This document shows, piece after piece, positions 44,756 to 53,646 of a DNA stretch of 64,000 bases. This stretch comes from Rhizobium lentis. Lineage in GTDB: Bacteria > Pseudomonadota > Alphaproteobacteria > Rhizobiales > Rhizobiaceae. The position numbers and the translations under genes are program-made. The stretch spans positions 4,463,164 to 4,527,163 of the forward strand of contig NZ_CP071454.1 of assembly GCF_017352135.1 (NCBI RefSeq), read 5' to 3'. The notes below the pieces were generated by a model. It was not told the DNA's origin. It was given only the letters and a program-made list of their open reading frames with translations, and ran no database searches. Numbering within the stretch: position 1 is the stretch's first letter; each line of letters opens with the position of its first letter.

Positions 44756-45387
44756 TAGAACTCCACGCCCGGCTGCCCCTTGATGCCGGAGCGGAAGGGA
44801 TGCTTGATCAGTTCCATCTCGGTGACGAGATCGGCAATCTCGATCAACTCGTCCTTGGCATTGCGCCCCGTCAGCACGACATGCGTCATCGCTGGCTTCT
44901 CGTTTTTCAGGAAGTCCACCACCTCGTTGATATCGAGATAGTCGTAACGCAGCGCTATGTTGATCTCATCGAGCAGCACCATGGAATTGCGCTCGTCGCG
45001 GATCAGCTCCTTGGCCTTTTCCCAGGCCGCACCCGCAGCCGCCACATCCCGCGCCCGGTCCTGCGTCTCCCATGTAAAGCCCTCGCCCATCGTGTGGAAC
45101 TGGCAGAGATCGGAAAAATGCTTCTCGATCAGATCCCGCTCGCCGGTCCACATCGCACCCTTGATGAACTGCACGACGGCAGACGGTTTGCCATGGGCGA
45201 TATGCCGGAAAATCATCCCGAATGCAGCCGAAGACTTGCCCTTGCCCTTGCCGGTGTGGACGATGATCAGGCCCTTCTCATCCGTCTTGCTGGCCATGAT
45301 CTTGTCTCGGGCGGCCTTCTTCTTCGCCATCTTCTCGGCGTGACGGGCATCGTCCTTTTCGGCTGGTACGATGGGCTCTTCGGTCAT
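44755..45387 (-). CDS. cobO: Cob(I)yrinic acid a,c-diamide adenosyltransferase CobO
   Basis: 210 aa. The P-loop is HTGKGKGKSSAAFGM, followed by VVQFIKGAMWTGERDL, VLLDEINIALRYDYL and VVLTGRNAKDELIEIADLVTEM, all standard for the BtuR/CobO/CobP family. It adenosylates the corrinoid cobalt in the cytoplasm. The N-terminal 35 residues are Lys-rich (EKMAKKKAARDKIM). The start overlaps the cobN stop by four bases (45384-45387). Last gene of the riboswitch-led operon. Confidence 0.95.
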   Translation of the reverse strand: MTEEPIVPAEKDDARHAEKMAKKKAARDKIMASKTDEKGLIIVHTGKGKGKSSAAFGMIFRHIAHGKPSAVVQFIKGAMWTGERDLIEKHFSDLCQFHTMGEGFTWETQDRARDVAAAGAAWEKAKELIRDERNSMVLLDEINIALRYDYLDINEVVDFLKNEKPAMTHVVLTGRNAKDELIEIADLVTEMELIKHPFRSGIKGQPGVEF

Positions 45388-47072
45388 GGCTGGCTACCTG
45401 CTCTTTTCTTGGTTTCGTTGATGTCTGTGAGATTGAACTGCGCCGAGTTGCTGCGCGGTGTCCAAAGCCCCCGCTCGATCGCCTCCATCAGCCGCTCCTT
45501 CATCTCGGAAAGCGCCGCAGGGTTCTTCTCGGCCATGAAATCGCGCACTTTGGGATCGGCGACGAAGGCCTGATAGACAGCCTCGAAATGATGGTTGCCG
45601 ACAGCGCCGGTGGTCGCCGCAAAGGCAAAGAGGTAATCGACCGTCGCTGCGATCTCGAAAGCGCCTTTATAACCATGACGCATGACGCCATCGATCCATT
45701 TCGGATTGACGACGCGCCCGCGCACCACCCGCCCGATCTCCTCCTGCAGAGAGCGGATGACAGGCTTCTCCGGCCTGGAATGATCATTATGGTAGATCGC
45801 CGGCCGCACACCGCCAAGCTCTTCCGCTGCCGCCGCCATGCCGCCTTCGAACTGGTAGTAATCGTCGCTGTCGAGCAGGTCGTGCTCGCGATTGTCCTGG
45901 TTCTGCACGACGGCCTGGACGGAACGCAGCCGCTCCTCGAACAGCCCGCGCTCGGCCTGCCCTTCCTCACCCGCTCCGTAGGCATAGCTGCCCCAGACGA
46001 GATAGGCCTCGGCAAGATCAGCCCGCCGCTCCCAGCCCTTCTCATCGATCAGCGCCTGCAGACCGGCGCCATAGGCACCGGGCTTGGCCCCGAAAATACG
46101 ATACCCAGCCCGCTTTGCCGCCGCTTTCGCATCGAGCCCGGCTGCAGTCAGCCGCGCCGCCTCGCCGCGCATGCGCCCGGCAATCGGATTGTCGGCAGCA
46201 TCCTCCTCCAGCGCACCGACGGCCCGGACCGCCTTGTCGAAGAGCGCGATCTGCTCGGGGAAAGCGTCACGGAAGAAGCCGGAAATGCGCAGCGTCACAT
46301 CCACCCGCGGTCGCCGGAGCATGGCCGGCGGAATGATCTCGTAGCCGGTGACGCGCCGCGAAGCCATGTCCCAGACCGGCTTGACGCCGATCAGCGCCAA
46401 AGCCTGGGCGATATCGTCGCCGCCGGTGCGCATATTGGAGGTGCCCCAGGCCGTCAGCCCGAAGGAGACGGGCCATTCGCCGTGATCCTGCACATAGCGG
46501 CGGATCAGGAGTTCGGCCGATTTCTTGCCGAGTACATAGGCCGCCGGTGTCGGTACCGCGCGGCTGTCGACGGAGTAAAAATTCCGCCCTGTCGGCAGGA
46601 CGTCGGGACGCCCGCGCGTCGGCGCGCCCGATGGGCCGGGCGCGACGAAGCGTCCGTCGAGACCGCGGAGCAGACCGGTGATTTCCGCAGGCCCGCAGGC
46701 AAGGATAGAGGGCTTGAGAAGCGTTTCGATTTCGTCGAGTACGGCTTTCGTTTGGGACCAGAGGGTCGGGCAGTCGATTTCGCCGGAAACGAGTTTTGCA
46801 GCGAGCAGCTCGATGCGCTCGACCGTGTCACCGTTTGTACGCCAGGTGGCGTCGAGGAGATCGGTGAGGATTGGCGGCTTGGGGCCAGCCCAGGGGGCAG
46901 CCATGTTGCAGTCTAGGGGGTCGAAGGGACGCTGAAGGACGCGACTCACCTTCTCCCCAGCGGGGAGAAGGTGGCCCGAAGGGTCGGAGGAGGGGGCCGC
47001 GGACTCGGCCTCGCTTGCGCTTAACCGCTCGCTCCTTACGTCGCTCGCCCCCTCATCTGTCCTGACGGACAT
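45384..47072 (-). CDS. cobN: Cobaltochelatase subunit CobN, C-terminal part (gene interrupted)
   Basis: 562-codon frame. True CobN sequence begins about residue 49 (FDPLDCNMAAPWAGPKP) and runs to the C-terminus, including GRNFYSVDSRAVPTPAAY, SFGLTAWGTSNMRTGGDDIAQALAL and GLWTPRSNSAQFNLTDINE. The first 48 residues are translated from a palindromic repeat. The frame differs from that of the N-terminal part (47036-49324), with which it overlaps by 37 bases. An ATG at 47072 with GGGGAG just upstream could allow separate translation. CobN is the large subunit of the ATP-dependent aerobic cobalt chelatase; normal length is about 1270 residues. Confidence 0.85.
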   Translation of the reverse strand: MSVRTDEGASDVRSERLSASEAESAAPSSDPSGHLLPAGEKVSRVLQRPFDPLDCNMAAPWAGPKPPILTDLLDATWRTNGDTVERIELLAAKLVSGEIDCPTLWSQTKAVLDEIETLLKPSILACGPAEITGLLRGLDGRFVAPGPSGAPTRGRPDVLPTGRNFYSVDSRAVPTPAAYVLGKKSAELLIRRYVQDHGEWPVSFGLTAWGTSNMRTGGDDIAQALALIGVKPVWDMASRRVTGYEIIPPAMLRRPRVDVTLRISGFFRDAFPEQIALFDKAVRAVGALEEDAADNPIAGRMRGEAARLTAAGLDAKAAAKRAGYRIFGAKPGAYGAGLQALIDEKGWERRADLAEAYLVWGSYAYGAGEEGQAERGLFEERLRSVQAVVQNQDNREHDLLDSDDYYQFEGGMAAAAEELGGVRPAIYHNDHSRPEKPVIRSLQEEIGRVVRGRVVNPKWIDGVMRHGYKGAFEIAATVDYLFAFAATTGAVGNHHFEAVYQAFVADPKVRDFMAEKNPAALSEMKERLMEAIERGLWTPRSNSAQFNLTDINETKKRAGSQP

Positions 47073-47095
47073 CTTCTCCCCGCTGGGGAGAAGGG
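46948..47095. repeat. RIME-like palindromic repeat inserted in cobN (copy B)
   Basis: Bounded by two hairpins: ACCTTCTCCCC-AGCG-GGGAGAAGGT (46948-46972) and CTTCTCCCC-GCT-GGGGAGAAG (47073-47093). The ends and the internal GGGTCGGAGGAGGGGG segment resemble the elements at 10331-10470 and 50942-51136. The disturbed part of cobN extends slightly further (about 46930-47108). Confidence 0.75.
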
Positions 47096-49324
47096 GAAAG
47101 TCAGCAAGTCCCCAGCAATCGCCCGCTGCAGACTCGCATCCCCACCCTCGCCCAGCCCGCGCGGCACCCGCGCCAAGGCCACGGTGAGATCCGTCAGCAA
47201 CCGCCCCGCCGGCGACACGCCAAACACATGCAGCCCATCGCGGATCTGCATCTCCTTGAGATCGCAGAGATAGGCATCGAGCTTCTTCAGCGCCTCGCCT
47301 TCACTCTCTCCCTTCGCAATCCCCGCATCCTGGTCCAGTCCGATATCGGCAACTAGCTCGAGGATCTGCCGGGACAGCAAGCGGATACGCCTGGGATCGC
47401 CACCCGAGGCTTCGTAATATTCATCGACCAGCGCCTCCAGATCCTTGAGCGGCCCGTAGCTTTCGGCCCGCGTCAACGGCGGTGTCAGGTGATCGATGAT
47501 AACGGCACCCGTGCGCCGCTTCGCCTGCGTGCCCTCGCCGGGATCGTTGACGATGAAGGGATAAAGATGCGGCAACGGGCCGAGAATGGCCTCTGGATAA
47601 CAGGCCTCCGTCAGCGCCAGCGCCTTGCCCGGCAGCCACTCCAGATTGCCGTGCTTGCCCATGTGGATCACGGCATCGGCGCCGAATTCCTCGCGCAGAA
47701 AAGTATAGAAGGCGAAATAGCCGTGCGGCGGCACGAGATCGGGCGAGTGATAGCTCTCCTTCGGATCGATATTGTAACCGCGCGCCGGCTGGATCCCCAC
47801 GAGCAGCCCGCCGAACCGGGCAAAGGGCAGCGCGAAAGCGCCATCGCGAATATAGAGATCGGCCTCGGGATCGCCCCAACGCGCCGTCACTTCCTCCTGA
47901 ATCTGATTGGGAAGAGAGGCGAAGAAGCTCTTGTATCGACTCAGGGAAAGCCGCTCGCGCACCACCTTGCCGTCAAAGCCGGAATTGGTCGGTCCAGCCA
48001 TCAGGTGCCGCATGAGCGCATCGCCATCGGCAGGAATATCGGCAATGGGATAACCAACCTCCGCCATCGCCCGCATCACCTCGACGGTCCCGGCAGGCGT
48101 ATCGAGACCCACACCGTTGCCGAGCCGCCCATCGCGGTTCGGATAATTCGCCATGATGAGGGCGACACGCCGCTCCGCAACCGGCCGCTGCCGCAGCCGC
48201 GCCCAGTTGGCGGCAAGGGACGCGACATAGGCCATGCGCCCGGCATCCGGCTCGCTGGAAACGATATTGGCTTCGACCGCGGCATCATAGCGGGCGGCCG
48301 ATTTGAAGGAGACAGCACGCGACAGGACGCGGCCATCCACCTCCGGCAGCGCGACATTCATGCCGAGATCGCGGGCCGACAGCCCTTGCGACGAGGCCGC
48401 CCAGGCCTCCCGCGACGAGGCCGAAAAAATCGCCTGCAGCACGACGGCGTTATTGGCCTCCAGCACCGTCGGCTCGCGATCGGCTCCTGGGGCGGAGACG
48501 GCAAAGCCGGTCGTGTTGATGACGACATCGGGTTTGAGGTCGGCGAAGATGGATTCGAGGATGCCTTTTGAAATCAGGTCCTTGAGGCTGTAGGCGAAGA
48601 CTGGCAACGGGCGAAGACCCTGCGCCTGCAGGGCTTCGATCAGGGCTTCGACGGGGCCGGTTTCGCCGCTCTGCACGAGGGCGCGGTAGAAGGCGATGGC
48701 TACTGTTGGGGGTTCAAATCCCTCCACCGCTACCATATTACTGGCGAGCTTCCGCCACTCCTCAACCCCAACCAACCCTCGCCCCGGCCACCAGATCCCC
48801 GCCTTCATCAGCGGCACGGCCGGCGCAGGCTTCTCCTCTCCCGAAAGCATCGCCGCCGCATAGGCAAGAAAACCCCGCGCATTCGCGTCTCCACCCTCGA
48901 TCAGATAAGCCCACAACGCATTGAGATCGTCCAACGCCACATTGGAAAACGGCGTCAGCCCCGCATCCGGCTTGGAATCCCCCGGAAGCACCGCAATCAG
49001 CGCACCGTTCCGCGCCGCCACCGCATGCAGCGCCTCCAGCGCATATTGGAAATAGCTCGCCCCTCCCAGTGCGCGCACGATGATCAGCTTCGCATGCCGC
49101 GCGGTACGCTCCAAGTAGGTGTCGACCGACATCGGATGCTTCAGGCTCATCAGGCTCGCAAGCCTCAGCGAATATTCGCTCGCCCCGCCGGCATGAGCCG
49201 CGGTAATCGCCGCAAGCTCCGTATCGGCGGCCGACAGGAACAGGATATCGCCCGGCGACTGGCCGAGGTCGATCGCCTCATCCCCGTCGCTGATCGTCCC
49301 CTGCTGAGCCAGAAGCAGATGCAT
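47036..49324 (-). CDS. cobN: Cobaltochelatase subunit CobN, N-terminal part (gene interrupted)
   Basis: 762-codon frame starting MHLLLAQQGTISDGDEAIDLG at 49324, nine bases after the cobW stop. It contains the core CobN/BchH motifs VALIMANYPNRDGRLGNGVG, SDLVPPHGYFAFYTFLREEF-type segments, DAVIHMGKHGNLEWLPGKAL and LPHLYPFIVNDPGEGTQAKRR. CobN similarity ends at about residue 738 (ASLQRAIAGDLL), after which the frame reads through a repeat and stops at 47036. The remainder of the protein lies in a different frame at 45384-47072. Residues 207-217 (VEGFEPPTVAI) coincide with a tRNA-3'-end-like DNA sequence. Confidence 0.87.
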   Translation of the reverse strand: MHLLLAQQGTISDGDEAIDLGQSPGDILFLSAADTELAAITAAHAGGASEYSLRLASLMSLKHPMSVDTYLERTARHAKLIIVRALGGASYFQYALEALHAVAARNGALIAVLPGDSKPDAGLTPFSNVALDDLNALWAYLIEGGDANARGFLAYAAAMLSGEEKPAPAVPLMKAGIWWPGRGLVGVEEWRKLASNMVAVEGFEPPTVAIAFYRALVQSGETGPVEALIEALQAQGLRPLPVFAYSLKDLISKGILESIFADLKPDVVINTTGFAVSAPGADREPTVLEANNAVVLQAIFSASSREAWAASSQGLSARDLGMNVALPEVDGRVLSRAVSFKSAARYDAAVEANIVSSEPDAGRMAYVASLAANWARLRQRPVAERRVALIMANYPNRDGRLGNGVGLDTPAGTVEVMRAMAEVGYPIADIPADGDALMRHLMAGPTNSGFDGKVVRERLSLSRYKSFFASLPNQIQEEVTARWGDPEADLYIRDGAFALPFARFGGLLVGIQPARGYNIDPKESYHSPDLVPPHGYFAFYTFLREEFGADAVIHMGKHGNLEWLPGKALALTEACYPEAILGPLPHLYPFIVNDPGEGTQAKRRTGAVIIDHLTPPLTRAESYGPLKDLEALVDEYYEASGGDPRRIRLLSRQILELVADIGLDQDAGIAKGESEGEALKKLDAYLCDLKEMQIRDGLHVFGVSPAGRLLTDLTVALARVPRGLGEGGDASLQRAIAGDLLTFPFSPAGRRCPSGQMRGRAT

Positions 49325-49333
49325 TTAGTCTCC

Positions 49334-50383
49334 TCAGACGAGCGCTTCGATCGCCTTGCGCACCGCGTCCTGATCCATTTCATGCAGGCCGATGACGACG
49401 AGGCGCGTGCTGCGGGCTTCACCCGGCGCCCAGGCACGGTCGAAATACTGATCGATGCGCGCACCCACGGCCTGCATCTGCAAGCGCATCGGCTTGCCGG
49501 AAACATCGATGAAGCCCTTGAGGCGCAGCACGTCATGCGCGGCAATGATGCCCTTCAGCTTCTCGACGAATGCTGCCGTATCAGCGACCGCGCCAAACTC
49601 GACGACGAAACTGTCGAATTCATCGTGGTCGTGCGGCTCGCCGTTCTCGTGCTCCAGCTCGTGATGGGACTTGCGGTTGACGATATCGCCCTCCGTGCCG
49701 ATACCGAGGCCGAGCAGCACGCTTGCCGGCACCTCGCCGTTCCTCGCCTCGATCATCACGGGCTTGCGGGCGATGCGCGAGGCGACTTCGCTCTTCACGC
49801 GGCCGAGGCCGTCGCTGTCGATGAGATCGGTCTTGTTGAGCACGATCAGGTCGGCGCAGGTCAGCTGATCTTCGAAGAGTTCTTCGATTGGGCTTTCATG
49901 ATCGAGCGATTCGTCTTCGGCGCGGCGCGCATCGACCGCGTCGTGATCATCGGCAAAACGGCCGGCAGCAACCGCGGCGCTGTCGACCACGGTGACGACG
50001 CCGTCCACGGTGACTTCGCTGCGGATACCAGGCCAGTTGAAGGCGGCGACGAGCGGCTGCGGCAGGGCAAGGCCCGAGGTTTCGATGACGATGTGGTCCG
50101 GGCGCTGGTCGCGTTCCAGAAGCTTCGTCATCGTCGGAATGAAGTCGTCGGCAACGGTGCAGCAGATGCAGCCATTGGTGAGCTCGATGATGTCATCCTC
50201 GCTACAATTCTCCGCGCCGCAGCCCTTCAGCACATCGCCATCGACCCCGAGATCACCGAACTCGTTGATGATCAGCGCGATCTTCCTGCCGCCGGCATTG
50301 GTCAGCAGGTTGCGGATCATCGTCGTCTTGCCGGCGCCGAGAAAGCCGGTGATGACGGTTGCGGGAATCTTCTGCTGGTTCAT
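49334..50383 (-). CDS. cobW: CobW GTPase (metallochaperone-like)
   Basis: 349 aa G3E-family GTPase. Walker A is ITGFLGAGKTTMIRNLL; the metal-binding GCICC lies near residue 73; ETSGLALPQPL and VLNKTDLI (guanine specificity, NKxD) follow. His/Asp-rich stretches (DDHDAVDARRAEDESLDHESP; HHELEHENGEPHDHDEFD) may bind cobalt. Thought to deliver cobalt to the CobN-containing chelatase. ATG at 50383, five bases after the cobP stop; nine bases before cobN. Confidence 0.94.
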   Translation of the reverse strand: MNQQKIPATVITGFLGAGKTTMIRNLLTNAGGRKIALIINEFGDLGVDGDVLKGCGAENCSEDDIIELTNGCICCTVADDFIPTMTKLLERDQRPDHIVIETSGLALPQPLVAAFNWPGIRSEVTVDGVVTVVDSAAVAAGRFADDHDAVDARRAEDESLDHESPIEELFEDQLTCADLIVLNKTDLIDSDGLGRVKSEVASRIARKPVMIEARNGEVPASVLLGLGIGTEGDIVNRKSHHELEHENGEPHDHDEFDSFVVEFGAVADTAAFVEKLKGIIAAHDVLRLKGFIDVSGKPMRLQMQAVGARIDQYFDRAWAPGEARSTRLVVIGLHEMDQDAVRKAIEALV

Positions 50384-50388
50384 GGACT

Positions 50389-50898
50389 TCAACCCTTCAT
50401 TTTCAGCGGCAGACCAGCCGCGATGAAATAAACTTCGACGGCCTTCGCCGCGATCATTTGGTGCAGCCGGCCGGCATGGTCGCGAAAATCCCGCGCCATG
50501 CGATTCTCGGGCACGATGCCGAGGCCGACTTCATTGGAAACGATAACGAGCCGCGCCTTCGCCTGCGGCAGCCAGGCGGCAAGCGCAGCAGCCTGAACGG
50601 CAATATCGCGCCCCTCCATCATCAGATTGGTTAGCCAAAGCGTCAGGCAGTCGACCAGGATCGCCCTGCCCTCGCCATCGACAGCCGCAAGTCGCTCGGC
50701 AAGGGCCAGCGGCTCCTCATGCGTGATCCAGGAGGGGCCGCGATCGTCCTTATGCTGGTCGATACGCGCCTGCATCTCGTCGTCCCAGGCACGGCCGGTC
50801 GCGATATAATGGCGCTCAAGGCCGGAGGAAATGACGAGATTTTCGGCAAAGCGGGATTTGCCGGAGCGTGCGCCGCCGAGGATGAGGGTGGTGGTCAT
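50389..50898 (-). CDS. cobP: Adenosylcobinamide kinase/guanylyltransferase CobP
   Basis: 169 aa bifunctional enzyme (CobU in Salmonella) that phosphorylates adenosylcobinamide and converts it to the GDP form. P-loop [15 protein letters not shown], then [24 protein letters not shown] with the guanylylated His, [11 protein letters not shown] and [24 protein letters not shown] at 50898 with AGGAG ten bases upstream. First gene behind the cobalamin riboswitch. Confidence 0.94.
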   Translation of the reverse strand: MTTTLILGGARSGKSRFAENLVISSGLERHYIATGRAWDDEMQARIDQHKDDRGPSWITHEEPLALAERLAAVDGEGRAILVDCLTLWLTNLMMEGRDIAVQAAALAAWLPQAKARLVIVSNEVGLGIVPENRMARDFRDHAGRLHQMIAAKAVEVYFIAAGLPLKMKG

Positions 50899-50941
50899 GC
50901 TCGGACGCTCCTGCGGGAGAAAGTAGGGCGGCTCCACATCC

Positions 50942-51136
50942 CTCTTCTCCCCAGCGGGGAGACGGTGCCGGCAGGCGGTTGAGGGGGTGAGCGGCTAAGC
51001 CGTGAATGCGCCGAGTGCAAGCGAAGGGCAAAAGGACGGAGGTGCTGCGTGCCCCCCTCATCCGACCCTTCGGACCACCGACCGGGGTCGAGCCACGGGT
51101 CTCGACCCGTCCTTCGGTCCCGCGCTGGGGAGAAGG
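50942..51136. repeat. RIME-like palindromic repeat in the cob operon leader (copy C)
   Basis: Begins CTCTTCTCCCC-AGCG-GGGAGACGG and ends CGCTGGGGAGAAGG, with GGTTGAGGGGGTGAGCGG and CCCCCTCATCCGACCCTTCGG inside. It lies between the riboswitch and the cobP start codon, so it is part of the 5' untranslated region. Confidence 0.7.
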
Positions 51137-51209
51137 AAAAATCCGCTCGCACCGCCGAAGGCAGCGCCGAATTCGATCGTTCAGCCAAAACAACCTCCGT
51201 GCTGGCAGC

Positions 51210-51617
51210 GGGCAATGCGCCCAAATTGGGCATTATGCCCGGCACCGATGGCAGGTCTCCTGGCTCGCGGATATCGGCACGATCGGGACGACCGTTTCCG
51301 GTCGCCCCTGATCGTGCCGGCGGATCTGCCTCGCCTTCCCGGCTGCATCGATGAAAAGGTGGACGATTCGTAGAAATAGAGGCGTCCGACCCCGGTTGAT
51401 CACCATGCATATCCAGTGGCTTTTCCGGCATCTCGTCCGTTCCGCCCGCCCGCACCCTTGCAGGCTGCCAACGGAAAGTCATCGATGCCGGATGGAAGAC
51501 CCTGACCGCTCTACAGTCGCGGGGTCGGCTGTGATGAAGGCGCCCGGTTTGGGTCCACCCCGTCACATTCCCTTTTCATCCGGAAAGCGTAACGCCGATC
51601 CGGAACCATCCGTTATG
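51210..51617 (-). promoter_or_regulatory. Cobalamin (AdoCbl) riboswitch of cobP-cobW-cobN-cobO
   Basis: All core blocks of the class I cobalamin riboswitch occur in order on the minus strand: AAAAGGGAATGTGACGG (near 51580-51562), CCCCGCGACTGTAGAG (51524-51509), GCCACTGGATAT (51420-51409), GGGAAGGC (near 51342) and the B12 box GAGCCAGGAGACCTGCC (51266-51250). A long perfect side hairpin (GGCACGATC ... GATCGTGCC) precedes the box. Behind it, GGGCATAATGCCC and AATGCCCAATTTGGGCGCATT (51214-51240) are mutually exclusive hairpins, the likely expression platform. No T-run is present, so control may be translational or through Rho. Confidence 0.93.
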
Positions 51618-51623
51618 TCAGGA

Positions 51624-51652
51624 TGGTTAGGCAAGCCGGGGGATGAAGTCAA
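51624..51652 (-). promoter_or_regulatory. Predicted promoter of the riboswitch operon
   Basis: TTGACT (51652-51647), 17-base spacer, TAACCA (51629-51624). The predicted start falls at about 51617, just before the riboswitch. The -10 is weak, so this is tentative. From 51653 to 51852 nothing else is seen beyond the space needed for the divergent CLC promoter. Confidence 0.4.
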
Positions 51653-51852
51653 CCGACCTTCGCCGCCGCCCCGGGGCTGGATCACGTGAAAGTCCAAAAA
51701 CAATGCGACTGTCTCTACCGAAAATGTCGTCTTTAATCAGAGACTTACGTCATGAATATTTGATCGGCGCGCCGGCTTTTCGCCGCAATTCCATCGCAAG
51801 CGGACTGCGTTGTCGCCCTTGACCGGGTCTCTCCCCGCCTAGTTGTCTAGCC

Positions 51853-53643
51853 ATGCTTATGAAATTGGATCGGCGCCGCCTGCGGGCGCTGCGTGTTTTC
51901 TTCGACCCCGGGCGGCTGCGCGCGCTGACCCGCCGCAGCGAATTCGGCCTGTCGCTGGCGGGCGCTGTCGTCGGCATCACTTCTGGGCTTGCCGTCACAG
52001 GGATGAGCCTGGTTTCCAACGAGCTGCATCAGCTGATCTTCGGCATATCGGACGACGAGAGGCTGAGTTCCTCGCTGATCGACGACAAGCTGCTGTTGCT
52101 CACAGCCCCCGTGATGGGCGGCCTCCTGCTCGGCCTCTTGCTCTTTGTGCTGGCGAAACGGCGCAAGAAGCCGATGGTCGACCCGATCGAGGCCAATGCG
52201 CTGCATGGCGGCCGCCTGTCGCTCACCGACAGCATCATCGTCGCCGTGCAGAATCTGATCTCCAACGGTTTCGGCGCCTCCGTCGGCCTCGAGGCCGGCT
52301 ACACCCAGCTTGCCGCCGGCCTCGCCTCGAAATTCGGCCTGAAGCTGCAGCTTCGCCGCTCGGACTTGCGCATCCTCGTCGGCTGCGGCGCGGCGGGCGC
52401 CATCGCCGCCGCCTTCAACGCGCCGCTGACCGGCGCCTTCTATGCCTTCGAGCTGATCATCGGCACCTATACGATCGTATCGCTGACGCCGGTCGTCGAT
52501 TCAGCCCTCGTGTCCACCCTCGTCGCAAGGCTGCTTGCCGAGGGCGACTTCACCATCGATATAGGTAGCTTCGGCTCGGTCGTGCCGGCCGATTATGTCC
52601 CGGCGCTGTTGCTGGGTGTCTTCTGCGCCGGTGTCGGCATCCTCCTCATGCACGGGGTAGCCTTCGTCGAGGAGCTGGCGCGCAAGAGTTCGATTGCCCC
52701 GCCCTTCCGCCCGGCGCTCGGCGGCATCATCGTCGGGCTGCTGGCGGTGATCTCACCGCAGGTGCTTTCGGCCGGCCACGGCGCGCTGCACCTCAACCTG
52801 TCCCGCGACGTGGCGATCCCGGCGCTGATCGGCCTCTTCCTGCTGAAATCCCTGGCCTCGGCGATCTCGATCGGCTCCGGCTTCAGGGGCGGCCTGTTCT
52901 TCGCCTCGCTGTTCATGGGCGCCCTGCTCGGCAAGCTCTTTGCCTATTGCGGCCCCTATTTCGTCGATGCGACGCTGACGCCCGTCATCTATGCCGTCGT
53001 CGGCATGAGTTCGCTTGCCGTCGCGGTCATCGGCGGGCCGCTGACGATGACATTCCTGGCGCTCGAAATCACCGGCGACTTTCCGATTACCGCGCTGGTG
53101 CTCGCCGCCGTCATCACCTCCTCGCTCGTCGTTCGCTCGACCTTCGGTTATTCCTTCGCCACATGGCGTTTCCACCTGCGCGGCGAAAGCATTCGCAGCG
53201 CCCACGACGTCGGCTGGATCCGCAATCTGACGGTGGACAAGCTGATGCGTGCCGACGTCAAGACGGCAAGAGCGGGCATCTCTCTGGAAGAGTTCAAGCA
53301 GGCTTTCCCGATCGGCTCGACCCAGCGCGTCATCCTCGTCGAGGAGAGCGACAAATATGCCGGCCTCGTCCTAGTGCCGGAGATCTACGCCAATCCGACC
53401 GATGTCCAAGATGAGGGCAAGGCACTTGCCGATTTCATCCGCTATCGCAACGACTTCCTGCAGCCGCAGATGAACGCCAGGCAGGCGGCGGCGATCTTCG
53501 ACAAGAGCGAAAGCGAAGCACTCGCCGTCGTCAACAATCTGATCGAGCGCAAGGTGGTCGGCCAGCTCAGCGAAAGCCACACGCTTCGCCGCTACAGCGA
53601 AGAACTCGATCGCCGGCGCCGCGAAGTCTCCGGTGAAATCTGA
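51853..53643 (+). CDS. CLC family chloride channel/antiporter with C-terminal CBS region
   Basis: 596 aa. Membrane domain about residues 30-445 with the CLC ion-path motifs in modified form: GASVGLEAGYTQ (gating Glu kept in GLEAG), GAAGAIAAAFNAPLTGAFYAFE, and GSGFRGGLFFASLFMGA. The last 140 residues (VDKLMRADVKTARAGISLEEFKQAF; SEALAVVNNLIERKVVGQLSESH) form a CBS pair. Probably moves chloride or a related anion, as channel or proton antiporter. ATG at 51853 (or 51859) without a strong ribosome site. Confidence 0.9.
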   Translation: MLMKLDRRRLRALRVFFDPGRLRALTRRSEFGLSLAGAVVGITSGLAVTGMSLVSNELHQLIFGISDDERLSSSLIDDKLLLLTAPVMGGLLLGLLLFVLAKRRKKPMVDPIEANALHGGRLSLTDSIIVAVQNLISNGFGASVGLEAGYTQLAAGLASKFGLKLQLRRSDLRILVGCGAAGAIAAAFNAPLTGAFYAFELIIGTYTIVSLTPVVDSALVSTLVARLLAEGDFTIDIGSFGSVVPADYVPALLLGVFCAGVGILLMHGVAFVEELARKSSIAPPFRPALGGIIVGLLAVISPQVLSAGHGALHLNLSRDVAIPALIGLFLLKSLASAISIGSGFRGGLFFASLFMGALLGKLFAYCGPYFVDATLTPVIYAVVGMSSLAVAVIGGPLTMTFLALEITGDFPITALVLAAVITSSLVVRSTFGYSFATWRFHLRGESIRSAHDVGWIRNLTVDKLMRADVKTARAGISLEEFKQAFPIGSTQRVILVEESDKYAGLVLVPEIYANPTDVQDEGKALADFIRYRNDFLQPQMNARQAAAIFDKSESEALAVVNNLIERKVVGQLSESHTLRRYSEELDRRRREVSGEI

Positions 53644-53646
53644 GGT

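Noticed and set aside
48700..48740. tRNA gene
   Set aside because: Only the T-arm and 3' end resemble a tRNA; no D-arm or anticodon arm in place. Reported as a finding instead.
45588..50431. Several 360-470 codon plus-strand open frames opposite cobN and cobW
   Set aside because: The minus-strand products match CobN and CobW motif by motif; the plus frames show no recognisable domains.
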